A DNA stretch of 64,000 bases, taken from the NCBI RefSeq assembly GCF_022815725.1, contig NZ_JALGRF010000002.1, forward strand, positions 744,001 through 808,000. Direction: 5' to 3'. A program made the position numbers and the translations under genes. The notes under the pieces are model-generated. The model saw only the letters and a program-made list of their open reading frames with translations. It did no database searches and was not told the DNA's origin. This document shows, piece by piece, positions 49,109 to 59,286 of the stretch. This DNA is from Streptomyces sp. APSN-46.1 (GTDB taxonomy: Bacteria; Actinomycetota; Actinomycetes; Streptomycetales; Streptomycetaceae). Every line of letters starts with the position of its first letter. The stretch's first letter is position 1.

Positions 49109-50862
49109 CAGTACTTACGCTCCATCGGCTGGTAGCGGGTGACGACGACGGGCTTGTAGTCCAGCCGGACCGAGTCCGTGCCGTTCCCGTCCACCTCGCG
49201 GTACGCCATGGTGTGGCGCATGAAGTTGACGTCGTCGCGGTTCGGGTAGTCCTCGCGGTAGTGACCGCCGCGGGACTCCTTGCGCGCGAGCGCGGACACG
49301 GCCATGACCTCGGCCAGGTCGAGCAGGTTGCCCAGCTCGATGGCCTCCAGCAGGTCCGTGTTGAAGCGCTTGCCCTTGTCCTGGACGGACACGTTCTTGT
49401 AGCGCGCGCGCAGCTCCGCGATCTTCTCGACCGCGGTCTTGATGGTCTGCTCCGTACGGAACACCATCACGCACGCGTCCATCGTCTCCTGGAGCTCCAG
49501 GCGCAGCTCCGCGACCCGCTCCTTGCCCGTGGAGTTGCGCAGCTGCTCGACGAGGTCGATGACCTGCTGCGCCGGGTTCTCCGGCAGCTCGACGTAGTCG
49601 TTCTCGTGCGCGTACGCGGCCGCCGCGATGCCCGAGCGCTTGCCGAAGACGTTGATGTCCAGCAGCGAGTTGGTGCCCAGGCGGTTCGCGCCGTGCACCG
49701 ACACGCACGCGACCTCGCCGGCCGCGTACAGGCCGGGGACGACGGTGGTGTTGTCCGCCAGGACCTCACCCTCGACGTTGGTCGGGATGCCGCCCATGGC
49801 GTAGTGCGCGGTGGGCTGGATCGGGATCGGGTCCGTGTACGGCTCGATGCCGAGGTACGTACGGGCGAACTCGGTGATGTCCGGGAGCTTGGCGTCCAGC
49901 TGCTCCGGCGGCAGGTGCGTCAGGTCCAGGTACACGTGGTCACCGGCGGGACCGCAGCCGCGGCCCTCACGGATCTCGGTGTAGATGGAGCGCGAGACGA
50001 CGTCACGGGACGCGAGGTCCTTCATGACCGGCGCGTACTTCTCCATGAAGCGCTCGCCGTCCTTGTTGCGGAGGATGCCGCCCTCACCGCGGGCGCCCTC
50101 CGTCAGCAGGATGCCCATGCGCCAGATGCCCGTCGGGTGGAACTGGAAGAACTCCATGTCCTCCAGCGGCAGGCCGCGGCGGTAGCAGGCCGCCTGGCCG
50201 TCACCCGTGAGGGTGTGCGCGTTGGAGGTCACCTTGAAGAACTTGCCGGTGCCGCCGGAGGCGTAGATGACGGACTTCGCCTGGAACACGTGGATCTCGC
50301 CGGTGGCGAGCTCGTACGCGACCACGCCGGCCGACTTCTTGACGCCGTCCTCCTCGACCAGGAGCTGGTCCAGGACGTAGAACTCGTTGAAGAACTCCAC
50401 GCCCTCCTTGACGCAGTTCTGGTACAGCGTCTGGAGGATCATGTGGCCGGTGCGGTCCGCGGCGTAGCAGGACCGGCGGACCGGCGCCTCACCGTGGTTG
50501 CGGGAGTGACCGCCGAAGCGGCGCTGGTCGATGGTGCCGTCCGGGGTGCGGTTGAACGGCAGGCCCATCTTCTCCAGGTCGAGGACCGCGTCGATGGCCT
50601 CCTTCGCCAGGATCTCGGCGGCGTCCTGGTCGACCAGGTAGTCACCGCCCTTGACCGTGTCGAAGGTGTGCCACTCCCAGTTGTCGTCCTCCACGTTGGC
50701 CAGCGCGGCGGCCATGCCGCCCTGCGCGGCGCCCGTGTGGGAGCGGGTGGGGTACAGCTTCGTCAGCACGGCGGTGCGGCTGCGCTTCGTCGCCTCGATG
50801 GCGGCGCGCATGCCCGCGCCGCCCGCGCCGACGATGACGGTGTCGTACTTGTGGATCTTCAT
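49108..50862 (-). CDS. sdhA: Succinate dehydrogenase flavoprotein subunit
   Basis: 584 residues, normal length. FAD-binding VIVGAGGAGMRAA, the covalent-FAD His region SHTGAAQGGM, the active-site HPTG and RG.. arginine blocks (QFHPTGIWRMGILLTEGARGEGG), and HGANRLGTNSLLD. It oxidises succinate to fumarate at the inner face of the membrane. ATG 50862 with GAGGCG upstream. The open frame further upstream is read-through of sdhD. Confidence 0.97.
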   Translation of the reverse strand: MKIHKYDTVIVGAGGAGMRAAIEATKRSRTAVLTKLYPTRSHTGAAQGGMAAALANVEDDNWEWHTFDTVKGGDYLVDQDAAEILAKEAIDAVLDLEKMGLPFNRTPDGTIDQRRFGGHSRNHGEAPVRRSCYAADRTGHMILQTLYQNCVKEGVEFFNEFYVLDQLLVEEDGVKKSAGVVAYELATGEIHVFQAKSVIYASGGTGKFFKVTSNAHTLTGDGQAACYRRGLPLEDMEFFQFHPTGIWRMGILLTEGARGEGGILRNKDGERFMEKYAPVMKDLASRDVVSRSIYTEIREGRGCGPAGDHVYLDLTHLPPEQLDAKLPDITEFARTYLGIEPYTDPIPIQPTAHYAMGGIPTNVEGEVLADNTTVVPGLYAAGEVACVSVHGANRLGTNSLLDINVFGKRSGIAAAAYAHENDYVELPENPAQQVIDLVEQLRNSTGKERVAELRLELQETMDACVMVFRTEQTIKTAVEKIAELRARYKNVSVQDKGKRFNTDLLEAIELGNLLDLAEVMAVSALARKESRGGHYREDYPNRDDVNFMRHTMAYREVDGNGTDSVRLDYKPVVVTRYQPMERKY

Positions 50863-50885
50863 TGGTTTCGCCTCAGCCCCGTTGC

Positions 50886-51356
50886 CTAGCGGATGTTCGG
50901 GTCGAAGGTGAAGATCACCAGCGTGCCCAGAAGGATGGTGAACACCGTGGCGGTGTAGAGCAGGCCCTTCAGCCACAGCCGCGTGTTGGCGCGCTCCGCG
51001 TAGTCGTTGATGACGGTACGCAGACCGTTGGCGCCGTGCAGCATGGCCAGCCACAGCATCAGCAGGTCCCAGGCCTGCCAGAACGGGGACGCCCACCGGC
51101 CCGCCACGAAGGCGAAGCCGATCTTGGAGACGCCGCCGTCCAGCACCAGCTGGATCAGCAGGTGGCCGATGACCAGGACCACGAGGACGATGCCCGACAG
51201 GCGCATGAAGAGCCACGCGACCATCTCGAAGTTGCCGCGGGTCGAGCGCGGCGTCTTGCCGGTGCGCTTGCGCGGGGCCTCGATGTACGGGGCGGGGTTG
51301 TCGACGTCGTAGAGGCTCACGCTCTCCACGGCGGCGGAAGAAGTGTCAGAAGACAT
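50886..51356 (-). CDS. sdhD: Succinate dehydrogenase membrane anchor subunit
   Basis: 156 residues. Three helices: MVAWLFMRLSGIVLVVLVIGHLLIQL, FWQAWDLLMLWLAMLHGANGLRTVI and LLYTATVFTILLGTLVIF; HGANGLR is the heme/quinone-side motif. ATG 51356 is chosen (GGAAG upstream); an alternative GTG at 51365 would overlap the sdhC stop. Second gene of the operon. Confidence 0.94.
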   Translation of the reverse strand: MSSDTSSAAVESVSLYDVDNPAPYIEAPRKRTGKTPRSTRGNFEMVAWLFMRLSGIVLVVLVIGHLLIQLVLDGGVSKIGFAFVAGRWASPFWQAWDLLMLWLAMLHGANGLRTVINDYAERANTRLWLKGLLYTATVFTILLGTLVIFTFDPNIR

Positions 51357-51361
51357 GCGTG

Positions 51362-51742
51362 TCACTTCCCCCAGATCTGGTCGGCCGCGTGGCCGAGGAC
51401 GGGAATCATGGCCGGGATCATCAGCGCGATCCAGATGGCGACGACAGTCCAGAGCATCGTCTTCTGGTAGCGCGGGCCCTTGGACCAGAAGTCCACGGCG
51501 ATGACACGGAGACCGTTGAGCGCGTGGAAGAGGATTGCGGCGACGAGGCCGTACTCCAGCAGCGCGACGATCGGATTCTTATAGGTAGCCACGACATCGT
51601 CGTACGCCTCGGGAGAGACGCGGACGAGAGCGGTGTCGAGGACGTGTACGAACAGGAAGAAGAAGATGAGGACGCCGGTGACTCGATGAGCCACCCAGGA
51701 CCACATTCCTTCCCGGCCGCGGTACAACGTTCCAGCCGGCAC
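51362..51742 (-). CDS. sdhC: Succinate dehydrogenase cytochrome b556 subunit
   Basis: 126 residues. Three helices with WSWVAHRVTGVLIFFFLFVHVLDT (Ser/His/Arg quinone-site residues and heme His) and FHALNGLRVI. GTG 51742, with GGAGG at seven bases. First gene of sdhCDAB; the promoter should lie in 51743-51894, but no convincing boxes were read. Confidence 0.95.
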   Translation of the reverse strand: MPAGTLYRGREGMWSWVAHRVTGVLIFFFLFVHVLDTALVRVSPEAYDDVVATYKNPIVALLEYGLVAAILFHALNGLRVIAVDFWSKGPRYQKTMLWTVVAIWIALMIPAMIPVLGHAADQIWGK

Positions 51743-51894
51743 GGAAAACCCTCCGGAAGCGGGGCGGGGGCCAGCCGGCTTCGTTGTCGGTCGGGCCCGG
51801 CCGGGTACGGTCCACCGGCCCCGGACATCGTAGCGACGCTTTGTCGGTTCCTTCGCCCGGGGTCCATCGGTGTGATCAAACAGGCACGGACGGG

Positions 51895-52527
51895 CTATCC
51901 CACAGGGGAAAATAGCCCGAAATCCGCCGCGAACAGCCCATCGTGCGGGGTGGCCCGGTCCAGCAGTCCCGGCAGTCGGTCCATCAGATCGGCGAGTCGG
52001 GCCTGCGCGAGGCGGCGCAGCTCGTCCGCCGAGATCGCCCGCTCCTCGTCAACCTCGTGCGTCATCCGGCGGCGGATCGCGCCCAGCAGCTGGTCCGCCC
52101 GCTCCTCCGGGGGGTGTCCGGCCAGGCACATGACGAAGACGTGGCCGAAAGTGCGCTGGTACTCCTGGTGGGCGGCGTCGAGCGCGAGCAGCGCGGCGTA
52201 CGGTGCCCCGTGACCGAGTTCCGTGGGGAACTCGGCTCTCAGCGCCTCGGTGAGATCCGGCTGGGAGAGGTCGTACGAGGCCTCGTCGGCGGCCGCCAGC
52301 AGGGCGGGGAGGTCGGGGTAGGGGCGGTGGGCGGCGACCCGGTGGGCCCAGCGCCGGCTGCCGCAGCAGTGCAGCAGGATGGCGGTGGCGTCTTCGTGCG
52401 GCAGGGCGTTGAACCGCGGCAGCCCGGAGCCGTGGCCGGCCCCCAGGGAGGTACCCCCAAAGACCTGTGCCGGAAGGTGGCTGGACAGCGGGGGGCTCCT
52501 CGGTGCGCGGCGCGGGTGTGCCGCCAC
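51895..52527 (-). CDS. OHCU decarboxylase (uric acid catabolism)
   Basis: 210 residues from the GTG used here. The core FNALPHEDATAILLHCCGSRRWAHRVAAHRPY, then AAADEASYDLSQPDLTEAL, YAALLALDAAHQEYQRTFGHVFVMCLAGHPPEE and ADELRRLAQARLADL match the UraD/OHCU decarboxylase family, which makes S-allantoin from OHCU after urate oxidation. The catalytic His is within PHEDA. The start is uncertain: the frame is open to 52743, and neither GTG 52527 nor others have a good ribosome site. No other urate genes are in the window. Confidence 0.82.
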   Translation of the reverse strand: MAAHPRRAPRSPPLSSHLPAQVFGGTSLGAGHGSGLPRFNALPHEDATAILLHCCGSRRWAHRVAAHRPYPDLPALLAAADEASYDLSQPDLTEALRAEFPTELGHGAPYAALLALDAAHQEYQRTFGHVFVMCLAGHPPEERADQLLGAIRRRMTHEVDEERAISADELRRLAQARLADLMDRLPGLLDRATPHDGLFAADFGLFSPVG

Positions 52528-52904
52528 GCTATCGATGCTCGGCCGGGTGTGCCCCACCCATTCGAGGTTTTCACCCGGAAGTGAGCCGAAAGGATGATGC
52601 GCGGCATGTGTGAACTGGCCGAGCCCCCCGAACGGGCGATACGCGGGAGCGACGGGAACGACCGGAGCCACGGGAGCGCCGGGAACGAGGAGGGGAGGAC
52701 GACCGAGGCCGCCACCCCCCACAGGAGAGGCCCCGGTCGCCATCCGTCACGGACTCGTGCGACAAGCCCGTACCCCTGTCAGCGCCCTCGGTGCGTTTTG
52801 TGTCACACCCCGCTCCGCGCAGGATTGGTTGCTGGTTGTACAACGCGTGGACGAGACGTGCCTGAAAGCCGTAACGTGCTGATTTGCGCCACACGTACAG
52901 GACA

Positions 52905-53678
52905 GTGAACGGGTTGGGGACTTTGCTGGGGGACGACGCGGAGCTGACCGCCGCCGTGCTCGCGGCACAGCACGGCGACGAGAACGCGTTCCGTACTGTG
53001 TACCGAGCCGTGCACCCACGCCTGCTCGGATACGTACGCACGCTCGTCGGCGACGGCGACGCGGAGGACGTGACCTCCGAGGCCTGGCTGCAGATCGCCC
53101 GCGACCTCGACTCCTTCACCGGAGACGCGGACCGCTTCCGGGGCTGGGCCGCCCGCATCGCCCGCAACCGTGCGCTCGATCACATCCGCATGCGCGGCCG
53201 CCGCCCCGCCATCGGCGGCGACGAGACCGAACTCACCGGCCACGCCTCCGACAGCGATACGGCCGGCCTCGCGATGGAGTCCCTCTCCACCGGCCGGACC
53301 ATGGCGCTGATAGCCCGGCTTCCGCAGGACCAGGCCGAGGCCGTGGTGCTGCGCGTGGTCGTCGGACTCGACGCCAAGAGCGCGGCCGAGACCCTCGGGA
53401 AGCGGCCGGGCGCCGTCCGCACGGCGGCCCACCGGGGCCTGAAGAGGCTGGCGGAGCTGATCGGCAGCGAGCTGAGTGCGGAGGGGGCTTCCGGTACCGG
53501 CCCGGAAGTCGGCCATAATGCCGGTGGCCAGTCCGGTGGACGGTCCGGAGACCAGTCACGGGACGGCGACGGCGAGAGGGATCTCGACGCCGTGCCCGCG
53601 CAGCGCGGTCGTGGCGGGAGCCTCGTAGAACAAACCGGTGTGACGCATTCACGTTGGCGGACGCAGAAGGACATGTGA
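52905..53678 (+). CDS. ECF sigma factor (SigE-like)
   Basis: 257 residues. Region 2: AFRTVYRAVHPRLLGYVRTLVGDGDAEDVTSEAWLQIARDLDSF...RFRGWAARIARNRALDHIR. Region 4: IARLPQDQAEAVVLRVVVGLDAKSAAETLGKRPGAVRTAAHRGLKRLAEL. The C-terminal about 60 residues are a Gly/Asp/Arg-rich extension. GTG 52905 with AGGAC is used; a TTG at 52884 is an alternative. The stop overlaps the downstream membrane gene (TGATG), the usual sigma/anti-sigma coupling. Confidence 0.9.
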   Translation: MNGLGTLLGDDAELTAAVLAAQHGDENAFRTVYRAVHPRLLGYVRTLVGDGDAEDVTSEAWLQIARDLDSFTGDADRFRGWAARIARNRALDHIRMRGRRPAIGGDETELTGHASDSDTAGLAMESLSTGRTMALIARLPQDQAEAVVLRVVVGLDAKSAAETLGKRPGAVRTAAHRGLKRLAELIGSELSAEGASGTGPEVGHNAGGQSGGRSGDQSRDGDGERDLDAVPAQRGRGGSLVEQTGVTHSRWRTQKDM

Positions 53679-54676
53679 TGGCCGACGAGCGCAACAGGTG
53701 GCTGGACGAGGCCGCGGCGGACCGACTGCTGCGCGGCGAGTCGGTCGCACCTGTCGCCGATCCGCTTGCCCAGGCCGAGGCCGCCCGCCTCCGGGCCGCC
53801 CTCGACGCCCTCGCCCCGAGCGCCCCGCACCCCGCCGCCGGCCCCGAACTGCCCGGCGAGGCCGCCGCCCTGGCCGCGTTCCGCGCGGCGCACGGCGGGA
53901 TCCGGCCCGAGGCCGCCGAGGCGACGCCCTACGCCCCCGCCCCCCTGGTGGAACTGGCCCGCGGCTCCCAGACGGTCTTCGTACGCCCGCCCCGGCGGAG
54001 CACGACCGTACGGTTCGGGCTCGCGGCCGCACTGGCGAGCGTCGCCGTCGGCGGGCTGGCCGCCGCCGCGGGAACCGGGCTGCTGGACCAGACCCTCAAC
54101 GCCTCGGCCGGGCCGCTGCCGTCGGTGTCCGTGAGCTCCGGCCCGCATCCGGAGTCGACGCGGGACGGCGACGGCGCGCAGCCGCTGCGATCGCCGCAGC
54201 TGCGCCCCACCTCGCCGTTCGGCGGCGAGGGCGCGGGCTCCGCCGGCTCCTCGCCCACGGCCGGCGCGGACGGGGGTACGTCCTCGGGAGCCGACACCGG
54301 GAACTCCTCGGAGCCGGCGTCCGTCGGCGGTACCGGCAAGGACGCCACCCCGGACAAGTTCCGCGACGGCGCCAAGGACCGCGACCGCGATCCGGACCGG
54401 GAGAGCACGGTCAAGGCCGCGGACCTGTGCGAGGACTACCGCATGGGGCGGCTCAACGACGACCGGCGCGAGCGCCTGACGAAACTGGCCCGCGGGGCCG
54501 CGCGGATCGCGAAGTACTGCGAGGCGCTGCTGGACGGGGCACGCGAGAGCGACACTTCGGGGGGCTCCGCCGGCTCCGGCGGCACGGGCTCCTCCGGCGG
54601 CGCCGGGAGCGACATCCTCCAGGTCCCGACCCCGGCCGCCTCGGCCGGATCGCTCCTCTTCCGCAGCCTCCCGTAA
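53678..54676 (+). CDS. Membrane partner of the ECF sigma factor (putative anti-sigma)
   Basis: 332 residues. Cytoplasmic N terminus about 115 long (WLDEAAADRLLRGE...AALAAFRAAHGG), one helix (TVRFGLAAALASVAVGGLAAAAG), then a Ser/Gly/Asp-rich extracellular part ending with a small helical domain (LCEDYRMGRLNDDRRERLTKLARGA). No Zn-binding anti-sigma HxxxCxxC motif is present. Position and topology suggest an anti-sigma factor (inference). Translationally coupled to the sigma gene. Confidence 0.8.
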   Translation: MADERNRWLDEAAADRLLRGESVAPVADPLAQAEAARLRAALDALAPSAPHPAAGPELPGEAAALAAFRAAHGGIRPEAAEATPYAPAPLVELARGSQTVFVRPPRRSTTVRFGLAAALASVAVGGLAAAAGTGLLDQTLNASAGPLPSVSVSSGPHPESTRDGDGAQPLRSPQLRPTSPFGGEGAGSAGSSPTAGADGGTSSGADTGNSSEPASVGGTGKDATPDKFRDGAKDRDRDPDRESTVKAADLCEDYRMGRLNDDRRERLTKLARGAARIAKYCEALLDGARESDTSGGSAGSGGTGSSGGAGSDILQVPTPAASAGSLLFRSLP

Positions 54677-54806
54677 CGGGACTCGGCGGCCCGGTGCACA
54701 CGGCTGTAACACTTTCCGCGTCGCCGGCGCAGTACATATCGAGCCGACTGGTCATCGGCCGCGCATGAGCCGGGGTTCCCCCCGTACCCCTGGGCTCTGC
54801 GCAACC

Positions 54807-54845
54807 GGCGCGGGCGGGGCACGTTCCCCCGGCCCTGCCCGCGCC
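54807..54845. terminator. Bidirectional terminator
   Basis: A G/C stem (54807-54820 with 54832-54845; one bulge-level mismatch) between the converging anti-sigma and L,D-transpeptidase genes. Confidence 0.7.
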
Positions 54846-54851
54846 CCTAAC

Positions 54852-55751
54852 TCACCAGTAGACGACGACCTTGTCGCCGACCTTCACCTCGTCGAACAGC
54901 TTCGACAGCTTGCCCTTGTCCCGGACGTTCACGCAGCCGTGCGAGGCGCCGTTGTAGCCGCGGGCCGCGAAGTCCGCCGAGTAGTGCACCGCCTGGCCAC
55001 CGCTGAAGAACATCGCGTACGGCATGGGCGTGTGGTAGATCGTCGACGTCCACTCCTTGGCCTTCCAGCCCACGTTGAACACGCCCTCGCGGGTCGGGGT
55101 GTTCTCCGAGCCGAAGCGGACGTCCATCGTGGAGATGACCTTGCCGTCGATCATCCAGGCGAGGGTGCGGCTCTCCTTGCTGATGCACATGACCCGGCCC
55201 TCCATACAGCGCGGGTCCGGCGCGTCCACCTCGTTGACGGTCGGCGGGCGCAGTTCGGCGGGGGTGGGCTTCTTGGTCAGGTTCTGGATCTTCTGCCAGG
55301 TCCCGGCGTCCACCGAACCGGTGGCGGGGACCTTGTTCTTCGCCTGGAAGACCTTGACCGCGGCCGTCGTCTTCGACCCGTAGAAGCCGGTGGGGGCGAC
55401 GCTCATCAGCTTGAGCTGCTTCAGGCGGGCCTGGAGCTCGCGCACCTGCTCGCTCTCGTCGCCGTTCGCCATGATCGGCTTGACCGAGGGCGAGGCGGAC
55501 GGGGACGGCGAGGCGGACGCGGAAGCGGACTTCGAGGCGGACGGCGACGGCGACGGCGACTGCGAGGGGTCACCGCCGGGCTTGTCGTCCGGGGAGGGGG
55601 AGGTCTCGGGGGAAGTGACCGCCGTGGACACGGAGGGAGCCGAGGAGGCGGAGCCGGCGTTCTCCGCCTTCTGCGGCCCGCAGGCGGTCGCGGCGAGCGC
55701 GACGGCGGTGGCCACCCCGAGCGTGCGGACTATTACTCTCTGGCGGTGCAT
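54852..55751 (-). CDS. L,D-transpeptidase lipoprotein with peptidoglycan-binding domain
   Basis: 299 residues. Lipobox (VALAATACG, Cys at about 23), a Ser/Pro/Ala spacer rich in SPSPSAS, a PG_binding_1 domain (QVRELQARLKQLKLMSVAPTGFYGSKTTAAVKVFQ), then a YkuD domain with the catalytic pair His270 and Cys272 in GASHGCVNVRD. It makes 3-3 cross-links or attaches proteins to peptidoglycan. ATG 55751 has GGGGGG upstream. Diverges from the acyl-CoA mutase gene. Confidence 0.93.
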   Translation of the reverse strand: MHRQRVIVRTLGVATAVALAATACGPQKAENAGSASSAPSVSTAVTSPETSPSPDDKPGGDPSQSPSPSPSASKSASASASPSPSASPSVKPIMANGDESEQVRELQARLKQLKLMSVAPTGFYGSKTTAAVKVFQAKNKVPATGSVDAGTWQKIQNLTKKPTPAELRPPTVNEVDAPDPRCMEGRVMCISKESRTLAWMIDGKVISTMDVRFGSENTPTREGVFNVGWKAKEWTSTIYHTPMPYAMFFSGGQAVHYSADFAARGYNGASHGCVNVRDKGKLSKLFDEVKVGDKVVVYW

Positions 55752-55914
55752 GTCAGTCCCCCCATTTTTCCGATGTCGTGTACCTAGGTGATGCCTGGCG
55801 GGCGTGGAGAGTTGCACCCGGCCGTCCGATGTTGCGCCATTGTGACCAGGAGCCCGTGGCCGGCGGAGTCGTACCGGTCCCGGGCCAGGCGGCTCCCCGG
55901 AGGTCCACGGTCAG

Positions 55915-57495
<1,581 letters not shown>

Positions 57496-57539
57496 AATTC
57501 GATCCACGACAGGAGCAACCCTGTGCGACACTCCTGCAC

Positions 57540-58202
57540 ATGCTGGGTGTGACCGATCTTCCGACCTATCTCGCCGCGCTGGTGCTGATCGTGCTGCTGC
57601 CGGGACCGAACTCCCTCTACGTGCTCTCCGTGGCCTCCCGGCGCGGGGTGCGGGAGGGCTACCGGGCCGCCTGCGGCGTGTTCACCGGGGACGCCGTGCT
57701 CATGACGCTGGCCGCGGTCGGCGCCGGAGCGCTGCTGCGGGCCAGCCCGCTGCTGTTCGGCGTCGTGAAGGTGCTGGGCGCCGGCTATCTGGCGTGGCTC
57801 GCGGTCGGGATGATGCGCGCGGCCTGGGGCATGTGGCGGGACCGCGCGGCCCGCGAGGCCCGCGAGGAGGAGTCGGCGACCGCCGTGGAACTGCCGGGCG
57901 CGGCCGGGGAGCGGCCGTACCGGCGGGCGCTGGTGATCAGCCTGCTGAACCCGAAGGCGATCCTCTTCCTCCTGTCGTTCTTCGTGCAGTTCGTGGACCC
58001 CGGATACGCCTACCCGGCGGTCTCCTTCCTGGTGCTCGGCACGATCGGACAGCTGACCAGCTTCCTGTATCTGAGCACGCTGATATTCAGCGGCGCCCGG
58101 CTGTCGGCGGCCTTCCGCCGCCGCAAGCGGCTGTCGGCGGGGGCGACCTCGGCGGCGGGCGTCCTGTTCCTCGGCTTCGCCGCCAAGCTCGCCGTCAGCT
58201 GA
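57540..58202 (+). CDS. LysE/LeuE-family amino-acid exporter
   Basis: 220 residues with six helices and the family start LPTYLAALVLIVLLPGPNSLYVLSVASRRGVREGYRAACGVFTGD, plus the mid-protein SLLNPKAILFLLSFFVQF. Exports leucine or similar amino acids. ATG 57540 lies 44 bases after the mutase stop, so the two may be cotranscribed. The stop overlaps the converging acyltransferase stop by eight bases. Confidence 0.9.
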   Translation: MLGVTDLPTYLAALVLIVLLPGPNSLYVLSVASRRGVREGYRAACGVFTGDAVLMTLAAVGAGALLRASPLLFGVVKVLGAGYLAWLAVGMMRAAWGMWRDRAAREAREEESATAVELPGAAGERPYRRALVISLLNPKAILFLLSFFVQFVDPGYAYPAVSFLVLGTIGQLTSFLYLSTLIFSGARLSAAFRRRKRLSAGATSAAGVLFLGFAAKLAVS

Positions 58203-59286
58203 GGAGCCCCCGCAGCCTCGGCCCGAAGGGGCGTTCCACCAGGCGGTGGATCGCCCAGGCCAGGCACAGCATGAACACCACCGTCAGGGCGAAGGTGACC
58301 GGGGCCGACAGGCCCGCCCGCCGGTGCAGGGCCTCGATGACCACCCAGCCCAGGTGTTCGTGGACCAGGTAGAACGGATACGTCAGGGCCCCCGCGACGG
58401 TCAGCCACTTCCAGCGGGCCCAGCCGAGCTTGCCGAGGGCGATCAGGGCGACCAGCGCGAAGCCGGCCGTGACGATCGCGATGATCACCAGCGAGCTGCG
58501 GTACGAGAAGAACTTCGGGTTCGGCGCGTGCCACAGCCCCGCCACCGCGTAGTGCTGCCCGATCAGCCAGCCGGTCAGGGCCAGCGCCCAGGCGAGCTTG
58601 TCGCGGTGGTCGCGGTGCACCAGGTACAGGGCGACGCCGCCGATGAAGAACGGCGCGTACTGGGGCATCAGGGCCTGGCTGAGGAACCCCTTGCCCGAGG
58701 GGTCGGCGACATCGGCGAGGACCGCCGCGACCGTCCAGACCCCGCAGAACATCAGGGTCCGGCGGCGTCCGCCGCCCGGCAGGATCACGCAGAGCGCGAA
58801 CAGCACGTAGAAGCGCAGCTCCACCCAGAGCGTCCAGTCCACCCCGAGCACCCGCTCGGCGCCCAGCGGCTGGTGGACCATCGTCAGGTTGAGCAGGAAG
58901 TCCGAGGGCGAGACCGTCTCCACGGCCACCGCGACCAGCACGACCGCCACCCAGTACGCGGGGTAGAGGCGCCCCACGCGGGAGGCCGCGAACTGGCGGA
59001 CCGTACGCCCCTGGGCGCTCATGCAGATCACGAATCCGCTGATGACGAAGAAGATCTGCACGCCCAGCGGGCCGTACGCCAGCCACGTCGAGGCCTCGGG
59101 GAACAGCTTGTTCGGCGAGGTGCCCCAGGCCTTGGCCACCTCCCCGCCGCGGCCGCCGTAGTGGTAGCCGCAGACCATGAGGGCGGCCAGCAGCCGCAGC
59201 CCGTCCAGAGCCCGGAGCCGGTCCGGGCCGGCCTTCGGAGCCGGCGCGGCTCCGGTGCGCGGGGCCGGTATGGCCGTGGCGGTCAT
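58195..59286 (-). CDS. Acyltransferase 3 family membrane protein
   Basis: 363 residues, about ten helices. RALDGLRLLAALMVCGYHYGG with the conserved His, GPLGVQIFFVISGFVICMSA and FAASRVGRLYPAYWVAVV are the OafA/YrhL signatures. It O-acetylates (or otherwise acylates) extracytoplasmic glycans. ATG 59286 overlaps the stop of the polysialyltransferase-like gene (ATGA), so it belongs to the glycopolymer operon and is likely to decorate that polymer (inference). Confidence 0.93.
   Translation of the reverse strand: MTATAIPAPRTGAAPAPKAGPDRLRALDGLRLLAALMVCGYHYGGRGGEVAKAWGTSPNKLFPEASTWLAYGPLGVQIFFVISGFVICMSAQGRTVRQFAASRVGRLYPAYWVAVVLVAVAVETVSPSDFLLNLTMVHQPLGAERVLGVDWTLWVELRFYVLFALCVILPGGGRRRTLMFCGVWTVAAVLADVADPSGKGFLSQALMPQYAPFFIGGVALYLVHRDHRDKLAWALALTGWLIGQHYAVAGLWHAPNPKFFSYRSSLVIIAIVTAGFALVALIALGKLGWARWKWLTVAGALTYPFYLVHEHLGWVVIEALHRRAGLSAPVTFALTVVFMLCLAWAIHRLVERPFGPRLRGLLS

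Noticed and set aside
55752..55914. Cobalamin riboswitch before the B12-dependent mutase gene.
   Set aside because: The leader is too short and shows no B12-box-like sequence.
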